Source of the DNA: Deltaproteobacteria bacterium
Lineage (GTDB): Bacteria > Myxococcota_A > Polyangia > Polyangiales > Polyangiaceae
Length of the DNA: 55,555 bases
Assembly: GCA_003235365.1 (NCBI GenBank)
Contig: QJWJ01000189.1
Location: 1-55,555, forward strand
Direction: 5' to 3'
Shown in pieces: positions 27,244 through 37,409 of this stretch. The notes under the pieces are model-generated. The model saw only the letters and a list, made by a program, of their open reading frames with translations, was not told where the DNA came from and ran no database searches. The translations under genes and the position numbers were made by a program. Within the stretch, counting starts at the first letter, position 1. The number at the start of each line of letters is the position of its first letter.

Positions 27244-27927
27244 ATGACGGAACAGGCGGTGGCGAACGCGCTCGATGGCATGTTGCGGTTCAATCCGGCA
27301 ACCCGAACCGTCTCCTCGGTCTTCGGAGTGATGTTGGCCCTTGCTGGGCTTCATCACGGATTGCTGGAGATCACTTTGCATGGCAATACCCCGACGCCGG
27401 GAGTGCACATACAGGCCATTGGTAGGGGGCAGTTGATGTGGGAGGCGGGCACCGAGGATGCCCTCACTTTGATCCCCAACTTTCTGCTCACCGGCGTTGC
27501 TGCGAGCATCGTCGGTTTGGGCCTCGCGTGGTGGTCGGTGTTCCGCGTGCACACTCAGCGGGGGCCGGCGGGGTTTCTGACGCTGTGCGTGCTGCTGACG
27601 CTCGTTGGCGGCGGGATCGGGCACGTAGTGTTCTTCGTCCCGGTCTGGGCGTACTCGACGCGGATCCGCAAACCGCTCGCGGGGTGGAGAAGGATTCTAC
27701 CCCACGCCGCAGTGACCCCCATGGGTTCGGCCTGGCGCTGGGTCCTGGCGCTAGCCGTGCTCACGTTCATGGTTGCGCTCGAAATGTCCGTGTTTGGAAT
27801 GGTCGCCGGGCTGGGCGAAGAGCAGCAGGTACTGTACGCGACTTGGGCGTTCTTGGGTGCGTCCTTGCTGTTGATCAATGCCGCCTACGCGTGCGCCGCA
27901 GCAAGCGATCTTGCGACTCGCGCTTGA
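27244..27927 (+). CDS. Integral membrane protein, unknown family
   Basis: A 227-residue protein with about five hydrophobic segments: one near residues 25-42, one around 78-97 (LLTGVAASIVGLGLAWW), one around 108-130 (LTLCVLLTLVGGGIGHVVFF), and two in the last third (WVLALAVLTFMVALEMSVFG and WAFLGASLLLINAAYACA). Short charged loops separate them. I recognise no catalytic motif and assign no function. It is a single gene between two secreted-protein genes. Confidence 0.82.
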   Translation: MTEQAVANALDGMLRFNPATRTVSSVFGVMLALAGLHHGLLEITLHGNTPTPGVHIQAIGRGQLMWEAGTEDALTLIPNFLLTGVAASIVGLGLAWWSVFRVHTQRGPAGFLTLCVLLTLVGGGIGHVVFFVPVWAYSTRIRKPLAGWRRILPHAAVTPMGSAWRWVLALAVLTFMVALEMSVFGMVAGLGEEQQVLYATWAFLGASLLLINAAYACAAASDLATRA

Positions 27928-28054
27928 GCGAACGACGCAGCATGTGGCCGCTCCGGCCCGCGGTCGACGTCGTCGAACGCGATGCGATGCGTTGCGTTCT
28001 GCTACGTCAGGGACGAACTCGCCGATTGCGAGCGCTCGTTGTAGACTCGGCAAC

Positions 28055-29233
28055 ATGCTTCGTCACTGCGCGTTTCCCGCGTCGTTGTTGCTGCTCGTCG
28101 CCTGCACCACTTCTAGCGCCACTCACCGAGCCGATGAGGACCGAGACGCGGCTGCAGGTGACGTCAGTGTCTCGATTCCTCGACAAACTCCACCCGACGT
28201 GCCCCGTCGCTCCGAAGCGGGGGTGCCGGTATCGAATCCTGGGCCGCTGGAGCCCACACGCGAGCCCAGCGGCGAGAGTACCCTGTCGGCGCGATACTCG
28301 GATGACGTGGCTTTGGCACAGGACGCTTCAGTGCTGTTCTTCGACGACTTCGAGCAGAGTTGGGGGCGCTGGGACTCACCAACTCGGGACACGGAGCACC
28401 TGTTCATCGAGCGTGACGGCTCAATCGCCCACGGGGGCGAGCGGTATCTGCGATCGACGGTAACGAGGCAACAGCTCACGCAAGACGAGTACATCTCTTC
28501 GGCCCCGAGCGTCGCGTTTCCTCGGCGAGTCGATACGCTGTACTTCCGCTACTACGTGCGTTTCCCCGTGCTGGCGCCGAATCCACATCATTGGTTGAGA
28601 TTGGAGGCGGGCGACGAGGACTACGCCAAGAGCGGGCTCGCCAACACCGTGCCTCTTGGCGATGAGGGATTCTGGTTCGACTTCGACATCAACAACGATG
28701 ACGTGTTCAACTTCTACGTGTATTGGTACGAGATGCGATCGGGGCGCTGCAACGACGGGTCGACCACGCCGGGCTGTGCTGGAGACCAGGGCTCGACTTA
28801 CCATTACGGCAACGTCTTTCGACCTGCTGGGCAAACGTCGTTCGCGCGCGATCAATGGCTGTGCATCGAGATTGCGGCGGGTGCCAACACCGTGGGTGAA
28901 ACCGACGGCTGGCTCGCATTCTGGGTCGATGACGAACTCGTAGGCAAGTACGAGCCAGGAGCGCCGGTGGGAACCTGGCTGCGAGACTCGTTTCACGAGG
29001 GAGGGTGCGACTTCAGCGCTTGCACCGACCCAGAGCCCTTCGAGGGGTTCGATTTTCGCGCTGCTTCGGACGTTCAATTCAAGCGGCTGATCCTCGACGC
29101 CTACTATGAGCGCGGCTCGTCGGAGGACCGGCGTGGCGACCTCGAGGAACGTGGCCTCGAATTGTCCGACGAATACACCATCCTCTATGATGACGTCCTG
29201 GTGGCAACGGAGCGGATCGGCTGCGGTCGCTGA
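28055..29233 (+). CDS. Lipoprotein with beta-sandwich (polysaccharide-binding or lyase-like) domain
   Basis: A 392-residue predicted lipoprotein from the ATG at 28055, giving a short signal ending in LLLVAC (Cys17). The frame is open further upstream but that part has no signal. Following an acidic linker, residues about 95-380 look like a concanavalin A-like/jelly-roll domain rich in aromatic residues (LYFRYYVRFPVLAPNPHHW, FWFDFDINNDDVFNFYVYWY, GWLAFWVDDELVGKY, IYDDVLVATERIGCG). That pattern resembles secreted polysaccharide lyases or carbohydrate-binding modules. I cannot point to catalytic residues, so binding or lyase activity is open. Confidence 0.8.
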   Translation: MLRHCAFPASLLLLVACTTSSATHRADEDRDAAAGDVSVSIPRQTPPDVPRRSEAGVPVSNPGPLEPTREPSGESTLSARYSDDVALAQDASVLFFDDFEQSWGRWDSPTRDTEHLFIERDGSIAHGGERYLRSTVTRQQLTQDEYISSAPSVAFPRRVDTLYFRYYVRFPVLAPNPHHWLRLEAGDEDYAKSGLANTVPLGDEGFWFDFDINNDDVFNFYVYWYEMRSGRCNDGSTTPGCAGDQGSTYHYGNVFRPAGQTSFARDQWLCIEIAAGANTVGETDGWLAFWVDDELVGKYEPGAPVGTWLRDSFHEGGCDFSACTDPEPFEGFDFRAASDVQFKRLILDAYYERGSSEDRRGDLEERGLELSDEYTILYDDVLVATERIGCGR

Positions 29234-29606
29234 GACGATTCGGAGTGATTCATTGCTGTCGAGTCAGTCCGCCGAGAATGTGAGCCCGCGACAAGCTCTT
29301 GGAGGTCGGTGGAATGTGGTTTCGTTCGAGTTCATTGGTCTGGGTCGTCGGACGCATTCGGCGTGGGAGTCGCGGCGGCAACTGCTCCCGTGGCGTGCCG
29401 GTCACATCCCTGGGGCTGGCATTTCGAGGGCGAAACCGCTTCTGCCGCACTCAGTCCCATAACACCTCTGCTGCCCAATAGCCGCCGCGTTGGGTGTGTC
29501 GTGCGGGTGAGCGTCGGTGCCTGCCTTCAGGCGCTTGTGGTCGCCTACGCCGCGTCGTAACCTCGGGCGCTCTCGCTCGGTGCGGGGCTGAGGAAGGGAT
29601 GAATCA
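29234..29606. other. Intergenic region
   Basis: 373 bases between the beta-sandwich lipoprotein and the membrane protein at 29607. Short open frames here show no protein character. I see no RNA gene, strong hairpin or repeat. The promoter of the membrane-protein gene is expected in the second half. Confidence 0.35.
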
Positions 29607-30680
29607 ATGCCAATACTCGATGCGGCTTTAGCGTTTGCTCTGACGATGTTGCTCGTTGCGACCGTCGTTACTTGGTGTGTCAATCTGATCCGGCTGTGGA
29701 CCAAGGCTCGGGCAAAGGACTTCAGCACCATGATGAAGGAGTACGCTTCGAGTGAACTGGACGTCGTCATCAAGCGCGGGTTCGAGGAGGTCGAGGCGAA
29801 ACTTCAAGCCCATGCGCCGGAGGAGCTCCGACTGCGAGTCGCCGAGCTCGCGAAACGAGGAGTACCCTCTGAGGAGCAGCTGAGGCTCTTGAACGAACTG
29901 CTCGCGAACCCCGAGTTGCAGAAGGTTGCAGGCGTCGACGGAATGGATGTGCAAGGCGCGATGGACGAGCTCACCTCGTTGCGCGACACGTTGGCCAACG
30001 CTGAACGTTGGGCAGGAAAGACGGCGCTGTCCACAGAAGAGCTACTCGACCACGTGCGTCATTCCGACTTCGGAAGAAAAGTGACCCGGCAGTTGGGGGA
30101 GCATGCGGAGGGGGTCTTCGAAGCGTTGGGGAAGCGCTTCGAGTTGGTTGGTGACAAGTTCACGATTGCGTTCCGCGGCCGAAGTCGCCTGCTGGCCACC
30201 GTAGTGGCATTTGGCGTGGCGCTCGTCTTCAACATCGACTCGCTGTTCATGCTCGACTCTTACCTCAGCAACGACGGCATGCGAGCGGGGGTCGTTGCGC
30301 AGATGGACGTCATCGCGAACGACTACGAACGGGCGATTGCGGCGACTCCCGCTTCTGACTCGGAGGTCACGCCAGCTCAACTGAAGCAGGCCCTGTCCGA
30401 CACTCAGGCGGAGCTGGACCGCTTGAGCGTTTCTGGCTTGCCGCTTGGTTTCTCCTACTTTCCCCATGTCGTCTATTTGTTCGACGAATCGTCTCCTGCT
30501 CAGCAGTCGCGTGACACGCCGCTGGGCTGGGTGACCTGGGCTGTCGGGATCGTACTGACTGCATTGTTGGCCGGGCTCGGCGGACCGTTTTGGTATGATG
30601 CCGTGTCGAGAATTTCACGGGTAGCTCAGGCAGCGCGCGGAGGCCGCGCGTCCGACAAGAAGGGGCAAACGCCCGCCTAG
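29607..30680 (+). CDS. Membrane protein with long cytosolic helical region, unknown family
   Basis: A 357-residue protein. The ATG at 29607 follows AAGGGATGA. A transmembrane segment lies at about 5-28 (LAFALTMLLVATVVTW); a long, charged, helical, probably coiled stretch follows (about 40-190); a second transmembrane segment lies at about 195-215 (LLATVVAFGVALVFNIDSLF); a helical periplasmic or cytosolic loop is next; and a last hydrophobic segment is near 315-335 (WVTWAVGIVLTALLAGLGGPFW). The NIDSLF motif after the second segment is shared by a group of bacterial inner-membrane proteins I cannot name with certainty. No enzymatic signature was found. Confidence 0.82.
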   Translation: MPILDAALAFALTMLLVATVVTWCVNLIRLWTKARAKDFSTMMKEYASSELDVVIKRGFEEVEAKLQAHAPEELRLRVAELAKRGVPSEEQLRLLNELLANPELQKVAGVDGMDVQGAMDELTSLRDTLANAERWAGKTALSTEELLDHVRHSDFGRKVTRQLGEHAEGVFEALGKRFELVGDKFTIAFRGRSRLLATVVAFGVALVFNIDSLFMLDSYLSNDGMRAGVVAQMDVIANDYERAIAATPASDSEVTPAQLKQALSDTQAELDRLSVSGLPLGFSYFPHVVYLFDESSPAQQSRDTPLGWVTWAVGIVLTALLAGLGGPFWYDAVSRISRVAQAARGGRASDKKGQTPA

Positions 30681-31396
30681 CTCGTCCCATGCTCGGCGAG
30701 GGAACTCAGCAATGCGCATCGAACGGGGGTCGCGACGGATTACTGGTATTCCAAACGTGAGGTTGCGGTATCTGTTGACGATCCATCGTTGAGTCGTCAA
30801 AGCGTTAGCGGATTCGTGTTTGCGGTGTGCGGCATTGGGTGAACGACTGGCGCCCGGCTTCGTGAGCATCTGAGTGTTCGAGGTGGAGGCAGCCCCGTTG
30901 CACCAGCGCGCTGTTCGCGTGGCATTGAGGTCGAGGTGGGCTCGACGCGGCGAGCCGTGAGGCTCGCCGGCAGGTCTCCTCGCTGAAGGGGCTTCCGTGA
31001 CGGGTCGGGTTGCGCGACTGCTGATGGATCGAGGTCCCAGGCGCATCGACGTGGGGCGATCGACTCGGCTTGGCTAGATCGCTCGAATGGAGGTTTGGCG
31101 GAGGAGAAGAGAGGCCGCTGCGAGCCTTCTGATCGCAGCGGCGTCGTGTTCCGTCCGACGTCTCGTGGGCGAACCACGACGAGCCTGCACACCACTCACT
31201 GGCCTTGGCGAGGCGCCTCAGACCGGATTTACTGGACTCTACTGAAACGCTTAGGTCATGTGCAATTGCTCCAGTTCATGCCAGTCGTGAGGCGGCTGCT
31301 CGCGGTTGTGTCGAAACATGGTGCTCCAGCGGGAAAGGGGGATGAACGTCGCGAAGCACCCCATCACTGGCTCCTGTAACCGGCTATGTTTGGCGT
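30681..31396. other. Long intergenic region with a GNRA-loop hairpin
   Basis: 716 bases without a supportable gene, unusually long for this window. Open frames in it are short and lack family resemblance. The clearest structure is the hairpin at 30948-30969. The GH5 gene promoter should be near the right end. It could hold a small RNA or regulatory leader; the sequence alone does not settle this. Confidence 0.4.
30948..30969 (+). ncRNA. 9-bp GC-rich hairpin with GUGA (GNRA) tetraloop, possible structured RNA
   Basis: CGGCGAGCC (30948-30956) and GGCTCGCCG (30961-30969) pair perfectly around GTGA. Read on the plus strand the loop is GUGA, a GNRA-class tetraloop, which is highly stable in RNA. 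There is no U-tract behind it, so it is not a typical terminator. The boundaries of any larger RNA are unknown. Confidence 0.35.
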
Positions 31397-32836
31397 GTGC
31401 TTCGATACGTCATTGCCCGTCCCGGTTGGTTCTCGATCTCGAGTTTGCTCTTGGCCGCATGCGGGTCCGCAGGATCGGACGACGCGCAGGTTGGTAGTGA
31501 GCAGAGCCCCCAGCCCGGCGTCACTGATGCCGCGGCCGGCGACGGCTCGGCGCCGCTTGCAGGTCCACCGTCGGCGATGCCCTCGGACATCTCGTCGGCT
31601 TCCGCGCAGCCCTCGGGAATGCCACCCACCGATACGGTCAGTCCTTCGAGTTCTGCTTCACCACCCGCGGGCACGCCGGCAATCTCACCGTCGGGGATGG
31701 GGGGTGGCCCGCCCAACCCAGCGGCGAATCCCGTGGACCCGAGTGCGGTGGCTCCGGTTCCGACCGACCCGACTGCACCGCCGCCAACGGACACGATCCC
31801 GGAGGGCATGCTGCCCGGGCCTGATGGCCCAGCGGGTGTGGCTCCCGGACCCGTCGACCCGGCCGGACCGGTTCCAGCTGGCGACAACCAGTGTGCCGAC
31901 GGCACTTTGGCTTCGGGCTTCTACGTCGATGATGGACGGATCTACGACAATCACTGCTCCGAGTTCATCATGCGTGGGGTGAACTACCCGTACGTTTGGT
32001 TCAAGGATAGTCAGGATACGGCGCAGATGTTTCGAGACATTGCAGCAACGGGTGCCAACATCGTGCGGGTCGTTTTGGCCACGGGCGACCAGTGGCAACG
32101 AATCAGCGGGAACGAGATCGCGAACATCATCGAGTGGGCCAAGCAGAACGAGCTGGTTGCCATGCTCGAAGTGCACGACGCCACTGGATATGGTGACAAG
32201 GCTGAGGCAGTGCATCCTGATGCGGCGGTAGAATACTGGCTCAGCGACGACGTGAAGGCTGCCATCACCGGCGAGGAAGCATTCGTGATGATCAACGTCG
32301 CCAACGAGCCCTTCGGCAACGATGCATCCGACCAGTGGGAACCCTTCCACAGGGGCGCAGTAGCCGAGTTGCGCGCAGGCGGATTGAAACACCTACTCGT
32401 CGTCGATGCGCCCAACTGGGGTCAAGACTGGTCGAACACGATGCGAGACGGCATGGGAGCCAACAACATCTTCGAGGCCGACCCCGATGGCAATACTGCC
32501 TTTTCCGTTCACATGTACGACGTGTACGGCACGAGTGAGACGGTTTGGTCGTACTTCGAAAACTTCCTCGGATCCGGCATGCCATTGCTGGTGGGCGAGT
32601 TCGCTGCCGATCACGGTGACGGCAAGGACGTAGATGAAGACACCATCCTCGCAGCCTGCAAGGAACACCGCATCGGTTACTTGGGCTGGTCTTGGGCGGG
32701 CAACAGCAGTGATTTGAGCTCCCTCGACTTGGTGCAGAACTTCAACGCGAGCGCATATACGTCGTGGGGACAGCGGCTCATCGACGGTGCAGATGGGATC
32801 CGAGAAACGTCGCAGACGTGCCGCTGTTTCGAGTAG
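31397..32836 (+). CDS. GH5-like glycoside hydrolase lipoprotein
   Basis: A 479-residue predicted lipoprotein from GTG 31397, with a signal ending in LLLAAC (Cys22) and about 135 residues of Pro/Ser/Gly linker. The C-terminal 300 residues form a (beta/alpha)8 domain of glycoside hydrolase family 5: FIMRGVNYPYVWFKD starts the barrel, the acid/base is Glu304 in INVANEPFG, and the nucleophile is Glu401 in LLVGEFA. Substrates of this family include mannan and cellulose; the exact one cannot be told from sequence by eye. It would act on polysaccharide at the cell surface. The gene is convergent with the large kinase gene. Confidence 0.92.
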   Translation: MLRYVIARPGWFSISSLLLAACGSAGSDDAQVGSEQSPQPGVTDAAAGDGSAPLAGPPSAMPSDISSASAQPSGMPPTDTVSPSSSASPPAGTPAISPSGMGGGPPNPAANPVDPSAVAPVPTDPTAPPPTDTIPEGMLPGPDGPAGVAPGPVDPAGPVPAGDNQCADGTLASGFYVDDGRIYDNHCSEFIMRGVNYPYVWFKDSQDTAQMFRDIAATGANIVRVVLATGDQWQRISGNEIANIIEWAKQNELVAMLEVHDATGYGDKAEAVHPDAAVEYWLSDDVKAAITGEEAFVMINVANEPFGNDASDQWEPFHRGAVAELRAGGLKHLLVVDAPNWGQDWSNTMRDGMGANNIFEADPDGNTAFSVHMYDVYGTSETVWSYFENFLGSGMPLLVGEFAADHGDGKDVDEDTILAACKEHRIGYLGWSWAGNSSDLSSLDLVQNFNASAYTSWGQRLIDGADGIRETSQTCRCFE

Positions 32837-32912
32837 GCGATGCGCGCTCCGAGACCAACTACCGGGTTCGGAGTGTCAGTGGTGAGCGGTGGCTCGTCTT
32901 GTCATCACCAGT

Positions 32913-35900
32913 TCACGTGATGGTTCGTTCATCGGACGTGGAGACCGCGAACGGTGACCAGTAGGCTCCGCAAAACCGCTCGGGTAGCGCGACACCTAGC
33001 TCTCGCAATTGTGCCGCTGCGGTGACTCGAATGCGTTCGCCCAGCTCCCCTCCCATCAGTTCTCCTCTGCGGTGTCGGGCACAGCCAGCGAGACTGAGCA
33101 GGCCTGACGCGTGCAGACGATTCTCCGCACTGGCTAGGAGCGCGAGGCCCAGTTCTTCGTTGCCGTCGATGTGCTCGAGGTTGGCTTGCAGCGCGTCCGC
33201 CGCGCCGGCCCAGCTCGGAAGCATCGTCGCTCGCAGCCGTGCGATGGCGTCGAGCACCTGAGCACGGGCCTGGCTGGGGCTGTCCGGCGGTGACGCGGTC
33301 AGCTGTCGTAGCGCGGTCCAGGCTCGATGTATTTGCACGTATCCACCGAGAAACGGAGTCTGGAGCGCCGGCGATTGCAGAACGTGCGCGCGCCCTTGTG
33401 CCGGTTCGAAGGCGCACGATGAACAACCCGTGTAGCGGTCGATGACGTCGTGGTAGAGCGCCGTGGCGACGTCGAACACACCGATCCCGCCCGTCCAGCG
33501 CGCTTCGGCCCGGTTCAGTTCTTGCCTCGCCTTTTCCGCATCGTTCGCTGCGACCCAAACCAACGCGTGCGCGGCACGCAGCCAGTTTGCGGAGAACGCG
33601 TCGGCGCGCAGGTCCGCCGCGCGGAGCCACTCGAGGCTCCGAGGCACGAGGCTGCGGTAGTCGCCGCGCTGCGAGTATTGCAGCAAGACGAGTCGGACGC
33701 GGACCTGTGCCAATTCGCGGTATGCCGTCGGGCGACAATCTTGCAACAGTCGTTCGGCGCTCTCACACGCAGATTCCGATTCGAGGAATCTGCCTTCGAA
33801 GTGCGCTGCCTCAGCTTCCGCCGAGTACAGAAGGACGCGAGCAAGCGGGTCGGGGGTGGACAGCGTCATTCGTCGACATGCGCGCAGGGCCAACTCTACA
33901 CCGGGGTTTGGCATGTGGCTCGCGGTGCCAGCGACGAACGACGCGAGTGCTTTCTGCAGGCGAAGTGATGGCCCGTGGTCGAGCGCTTCGCGCAGAGCGA
34001 CCATTAGGAAGTACAGAAAACGCGCATCGACGTAGGACAGGCCCGCCGCCAACATCAACGCTACGTCGATTCGGTCGTATTCGCGATTCGCTGGAGGGAG
34101 CGGGTCGGGATGTTCCGGGACGTGTGCGAGCAGCGGCACCACCTCCTGCAATAGCGCCACGGCTGCCCCGATGGCTTCTTGTTCGGATGCGGGCAATCGT
34201 AGTCCCAACTCGTCGAGCATCGGTGTCAGGATGTCGAGGCCGCGATGGACTTCGCCGGCGCAGAGCAGCAACTCGGCGGCTTCCACGAGTTGCGCCCGGT
34301 GCTCGTCAGGTGAACTGAGCCGGGCGATCTGGAGTTTGCTGTCAGCTGCGGCGACTAATGCCGCCCCGGCGAGTTCGACCTCGAAACGCGCTTCGAGTAG
34401 GGACCGACGGTCGGCGTTTGTCAGTCCGTTGTTTTCCAGCGCGGTAGTGTAGAGCTTGGCCGCTCGGTCGAACTGGGCGCAACCCCGCGAACGTTCCGCG
34501 GCTTGCCTGACGAGCAGCAGGACTTCATCGGCGTTCCCGGCGAGTGTCAACTGTGTCAGTGCGGCTTCGATGTCGGGTTCGCGTTGTCGACGCAGCGTGT
34601 GTGCCAGTTGGGTGTGGAGGTCCATCTTGTCGTTGGGAGACAAGCTCGCGAGCACGGAGCACCTGACGGTATCGTGGTAACACTCGAACGCGCTCGTCAG
34701 TCGCTCACCGTCCGGGGTCGTCAACAACAACGTTCTGCGCAGCAAGCGCATCGTCACCAGACTTTGCGCCCCTTTGAGGGCATCGGAACCGAGGGCGACG
34801 ACCAGTGATTCCTGGGGCAGGGGACCGACTGAGACCGCGACCAGCCCGAGCAGTCGCCGTTGCTGAGCCGGGAGCAGGGTGATTTTGTGGCTCAGCGCCG
34901 CCACCGCGTCGGGTGAGCGCGTGTCGGGGACACGCGCCATTTCCTGCAATATTAGGTCGAGCAGGTAGGGGATCCCCTGCGATTGAGCGGCGATCTGCCG
35001 TACCAAGGGTCGAGGTGTTTCTGGGAGTCTGGCATGCAACGCCGCGGTGCAAGCGTCCACCGAGAGCGGTGACAACTCCATGTGATGCGTGACGATTGGG
35101 GAGCTCGCCATGAATCTGTCCAGCGATCCGCTGATTTCGTCTCGACTCACCAGCAACAGATGTACTTGGTCTGGAGCACTCTCGAGCAAGAATGACAGAA
35201 ATGCACAAGAGTCCCGGTCCAACCACTGCGCGTCGTCCACCGTCAACACGACCCGTCGGTTGATGCTGATGCTGCGGAGCAGCGTTCCGAGCTGCTTGGG
35301 CAACGAGTCCGGGGTGGTCAGCTCTGCGGCTGCGCCATTCGCATGGCTGCCTGCATGCCCTACGACGAGTGCGAGCTGAGCGAACGCGGGCGACAAGCGC
35401 ACGAGGTCCGACGTCAACGGCGGGAGCGTCTTTCTGAGTGTGTCGACAGACCAACTGCACAGTTCGGCGACCAGAGACTGAACCAGCTCCTCGGCGGCAG
35501 GGTAAGGAATGCCCTCGCTCGGCCGACAGCGGCAGGATGCCGTCAACAATGGTGCAGTTGGCCAGGATCTCACTCTTTCGTGCCAGCGGCGAAGTAGCGT
35601 CGACTTGCCGATCCCCGCTGGACCGACCAGGTGCAAGATGCTCGCGGGCTCGTCGAGGAGCCAAGCATCCAGTGCACTCAGCTCGCGTTCACGAGCGACG
35701 AAGGGGAGCGAAAGCGGAACGGACACACGTGCCTGGTTGGTCGCGTCCAGGCGCTCCACCACTTGCCGTGCCGTCGGACGCCGGGTTGCGACGGGATTCA
35801 GCAGCGCCTCGCTCAGCTCTGAAAGCCCCGCTGCGTCAGACGAACGTTGGGGGGCCGCCGGTTCGTCGATGCGATCTGGGGGGCGGCTCGACTCGCGGGT

Positions 35901-37409
35901 GCCTTCCGACGACAACGCCAACTCGCGCAGCAGGACGCCAAACGCGAACATGTCGCCAGCCGGACTGACCTGGGCTTCGCCTGCTTCCGGCGCCATGAAG
36001 CGAGGAGTGCCGGCACTGGGGGCGGTGGTGACTCCGTCGGGCAAAGCCAGTGAGAAGTCTATCAACACGGCGCGGCCCGCTTCGGTGACCAACACGTTTG
36101 CCGGCTTGACGTCGCGGTGTACGATGCCTTGCTCGTGCAACGTGAGCAGTGCGCAGGCGAGCTGTTTGGCAACATCGAGCACTCGAGCTGGCGATCCGCG
36201 GGCCCATTGGTCGCAAGGAACCCCGTCGATACGCTCCATCAGCAGCAGCGGCCCGTGGGGTGAAGGGATCAAGTCGTCGTAGCGAACGATGTTGTCGTGC
36301 GCCACGGAGCTGAGCAATCGAAACTCGTTGCGCAGTCGCGTGTGTGCGCCGGCGTGCTGCCGTCTCATCTTCTTGACGGCTTTGAGCTCGCCGGTATTCC
36401 GATCAACGACGCTGTAGACGTCCGCGTCGCCACCGCCGCCGATCCTCCCCAGCAGCTCGAGTCGGGCCGTTCCCGCAAACGGCTCGGCTAGCTTCGGGGG
36501 GCTATAGGGAGGGGCGGCAAGTGTCGGCAAGGCTCTGGCGAATTGAGCCGCCGAAGCAAATCGTTCGACCGCGCGCTTCGACAGCGCTCGCCTCAATATC
36601 GATTGCAGTTCGGCGGTCACTCCGCGCCCTTCGGGATAGTCTGGCTCGTCGTGGGCGATGGATAGCTCCATCTCGCGGCGGGTCATGGCTACGTGCGGGA
36701 GTCGTCCGTACAGCAGCTGATAGAGCACGACGCCGATGGCGTAGATGTCTGAGCGTTCATCCACGGAGCTTGCGTCGCGAAGCTGTTCGGGCGAGGCGTA
36801 GGCGAGTGAGCCCAAAACTTGTCCCGGTTCGGTCAGTTCAGTCGCCCCTTTGAGTTTCGCAAGGCCGAAGTCGAGGAGCTTCACTCGTGGCTGGGGTGTT
36901 GCCTCTTCGAGAAAGACGTTTTGAGGCTTGATGTCGCGATGCACGAATCCGGCATTGTGAGCCGCGTCGATGCCCCAACAGATCTGGCGCACGATCTCCA
37001 CGGCCAGGGCAGGGCCGCTCGGAAGCTCGTTGGCGAATGCCTCGGCCAGCGTGCAGCCGCGCAAGCGCTCGGAAACCATGAAAGGGCGCTGCTGCCAGAA
37101 TCCAGCGTCGTACACCTCGGCGACCCAGGGACTGCGCAATGCGGCGCAGCTTCGAACCTCGCGCAGGAACCGCTGGCGACGCGAAAGGTCGTCGGTATGC
37201 TCGAACAACTTGAGCGCAACCGAGCGCTGCAGAGTCAAGTCCTGCGCCTCGTACACGACGGCGCTAGCACCCCGACCCAGCTCGGCGCACAGTCGATAGC
37301 GTCCGAGCAGCTCCAAGTCGAGTAGTGGCGCGTTGGCGTCCAACTGTGCCTGCAACTGTGCCTCCGGAATACTGACGCGCAACGCGTTCTCAGTTACTGT
37401 TGGCGGCAA
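32913..37409 (-). CDS. Dual Ser/Thr kinase with AAA/STAND-like ATPase and helical C-terminus
   Basis: A 1498-residue signalling protein. Kinase domain 1 (about 37-295) has the G-loop ELGRGASAVVYEAQD, Lys67 in VALKLFE, HRDIKPQNV, DFG in LLDFGLAK and SPE. Kinase domain 2 (about 318-560) has RIGGGGDADVY, AVKKM, HRDVKPANVL, DFS in place of DFG, and APE. The ATPase (from about 580) has Walker A GPAGIGKST (near 600) and Walker B VVLTVDDAQWLD (near 723). The remaining 630 or so residues are helical and TPR-like, suited to protein binding. It is likely cytoplasmic, phosphorylating proteins in an ATP-gated signalling complex. The likely start is TTG 37409 with AGAGGT eight bases upstream. That TTG overlaps the start codon of the divergent FHA/sigma54 activator, its likely target. 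Confidence 0.93.
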   Translation of the reverse strand: MPPTVTENALRVSIPEAQLQAQLDANAPLLDLELLGRYRLCAELGRGASAVVYEAQDLTLQRSVALKLFEHTDDLSRRQRFLREVRSCAALRSPWVAEVYDAGFWQQRPFMVSERLRGCTLAEAFANELPSGPALAVEIVRQICWGIDAAHNAGFVHRDIKPQNVFLEEATPQPRVKLLDFGLAKLKGATELTEPGQVLGSLAYASPEQLRDASSVDERSDIYAIGVVLYQLLYGRLPHVAMTRREMELSIAHDEPDYPEGRGVTAELQSILRRALSKRAVERFASAAQFARALPTLAAPPYSPPKLAEPFAGTARLELLGRIGGGGDADVYSVVDRNTGELKAVKKMRRQHAGAHTRLRNEFRLLSSVAHDNIVRYDDLIPSPHGPLLLMERIDGVPCDQWARGSPARVLDVAKQLACALLTLHEQGIVHRDVKPANVLVTEAGRAVLIDFSLALPDGVTTAPSAGTPRFMAPEAGEAQVSPAGDMFAFGVLLRELALSSEGTRESSRPPDRIDEPAAPQRSSDAAGLSELSEALLNPVATRRPTARQVVERLDATNQARVSVPLSLPFVARERELSALDAWLLDEPASILHLVGPAGIGKSTLLRRWHERVRSWPTAPLLTASCRCRPSEGIPYPAAEELVQSLVAELCSWSVDTLRKTLPPLTSDLVRLSPAFAQLALVVGHAGSHANGAAAELTTPDSLPKQLGTLLRSISINRRVVLTVDDAQWLDRDSCAFLSFLLESAPDQVHLLLVSRDEISGSLDRFMASSPIVTHHMELSPLSVDACTAALHARLPETPRPLVRQIAAQSQGIPYLLDLILQEMARVPDTRSPDAVAALSHKITLLPAQQRRLLGLVAVSVGPLPQESLVVALGSDALKGAQSLVTMRLLRRTLLLTTPDGERLTSAFECYHDTVRCSVLASLSPNDKMDLHTQLAHTLRRQREPDIEAALTQLTLAGNADEVLLLVRQAAERSRGCAQFDRAAKLYTTALENNGLTNADRRSLLEARFEVELAGAALVAAADSKLQIARLSSPDEHRAQLVEAAELLLCAGEVHRGLDILTPMLDELGLRLPASEQEAIGAAVALLQEVVPLLAHVPEHPDPLPPANREYDRIDVALMLAAGLSYVDARFLYFLMVALREALDHGPSLRLQKALASFVAGTASHMPNPGVELALRACRRMTLSTPDPLARVLLYSAEAEAAHFEGRFLESESACESAERLLQDCRPTAYRELAQVRVRLVLLQYSQRGDYRSLVPRSLEWLRAADLRADAFSANWLRAAHALVWVAANDAEKARQELNRAEARWTGGIGVFDVATALYHDVIDRYTGCSSCAFEPAQGRAHVLQSPALQTPFLGGYVQIHRAWTALRQLTASPPDSPSQARAQVLDAIARLRATMLPSWAGAADALQANLEHIDGNEELGLALLASAENRLHASGLLSLAGCARHRRGELMGGELGERIRVTAAAQLRELGVALPERFCGAYWSPFAVSTSDERTIT

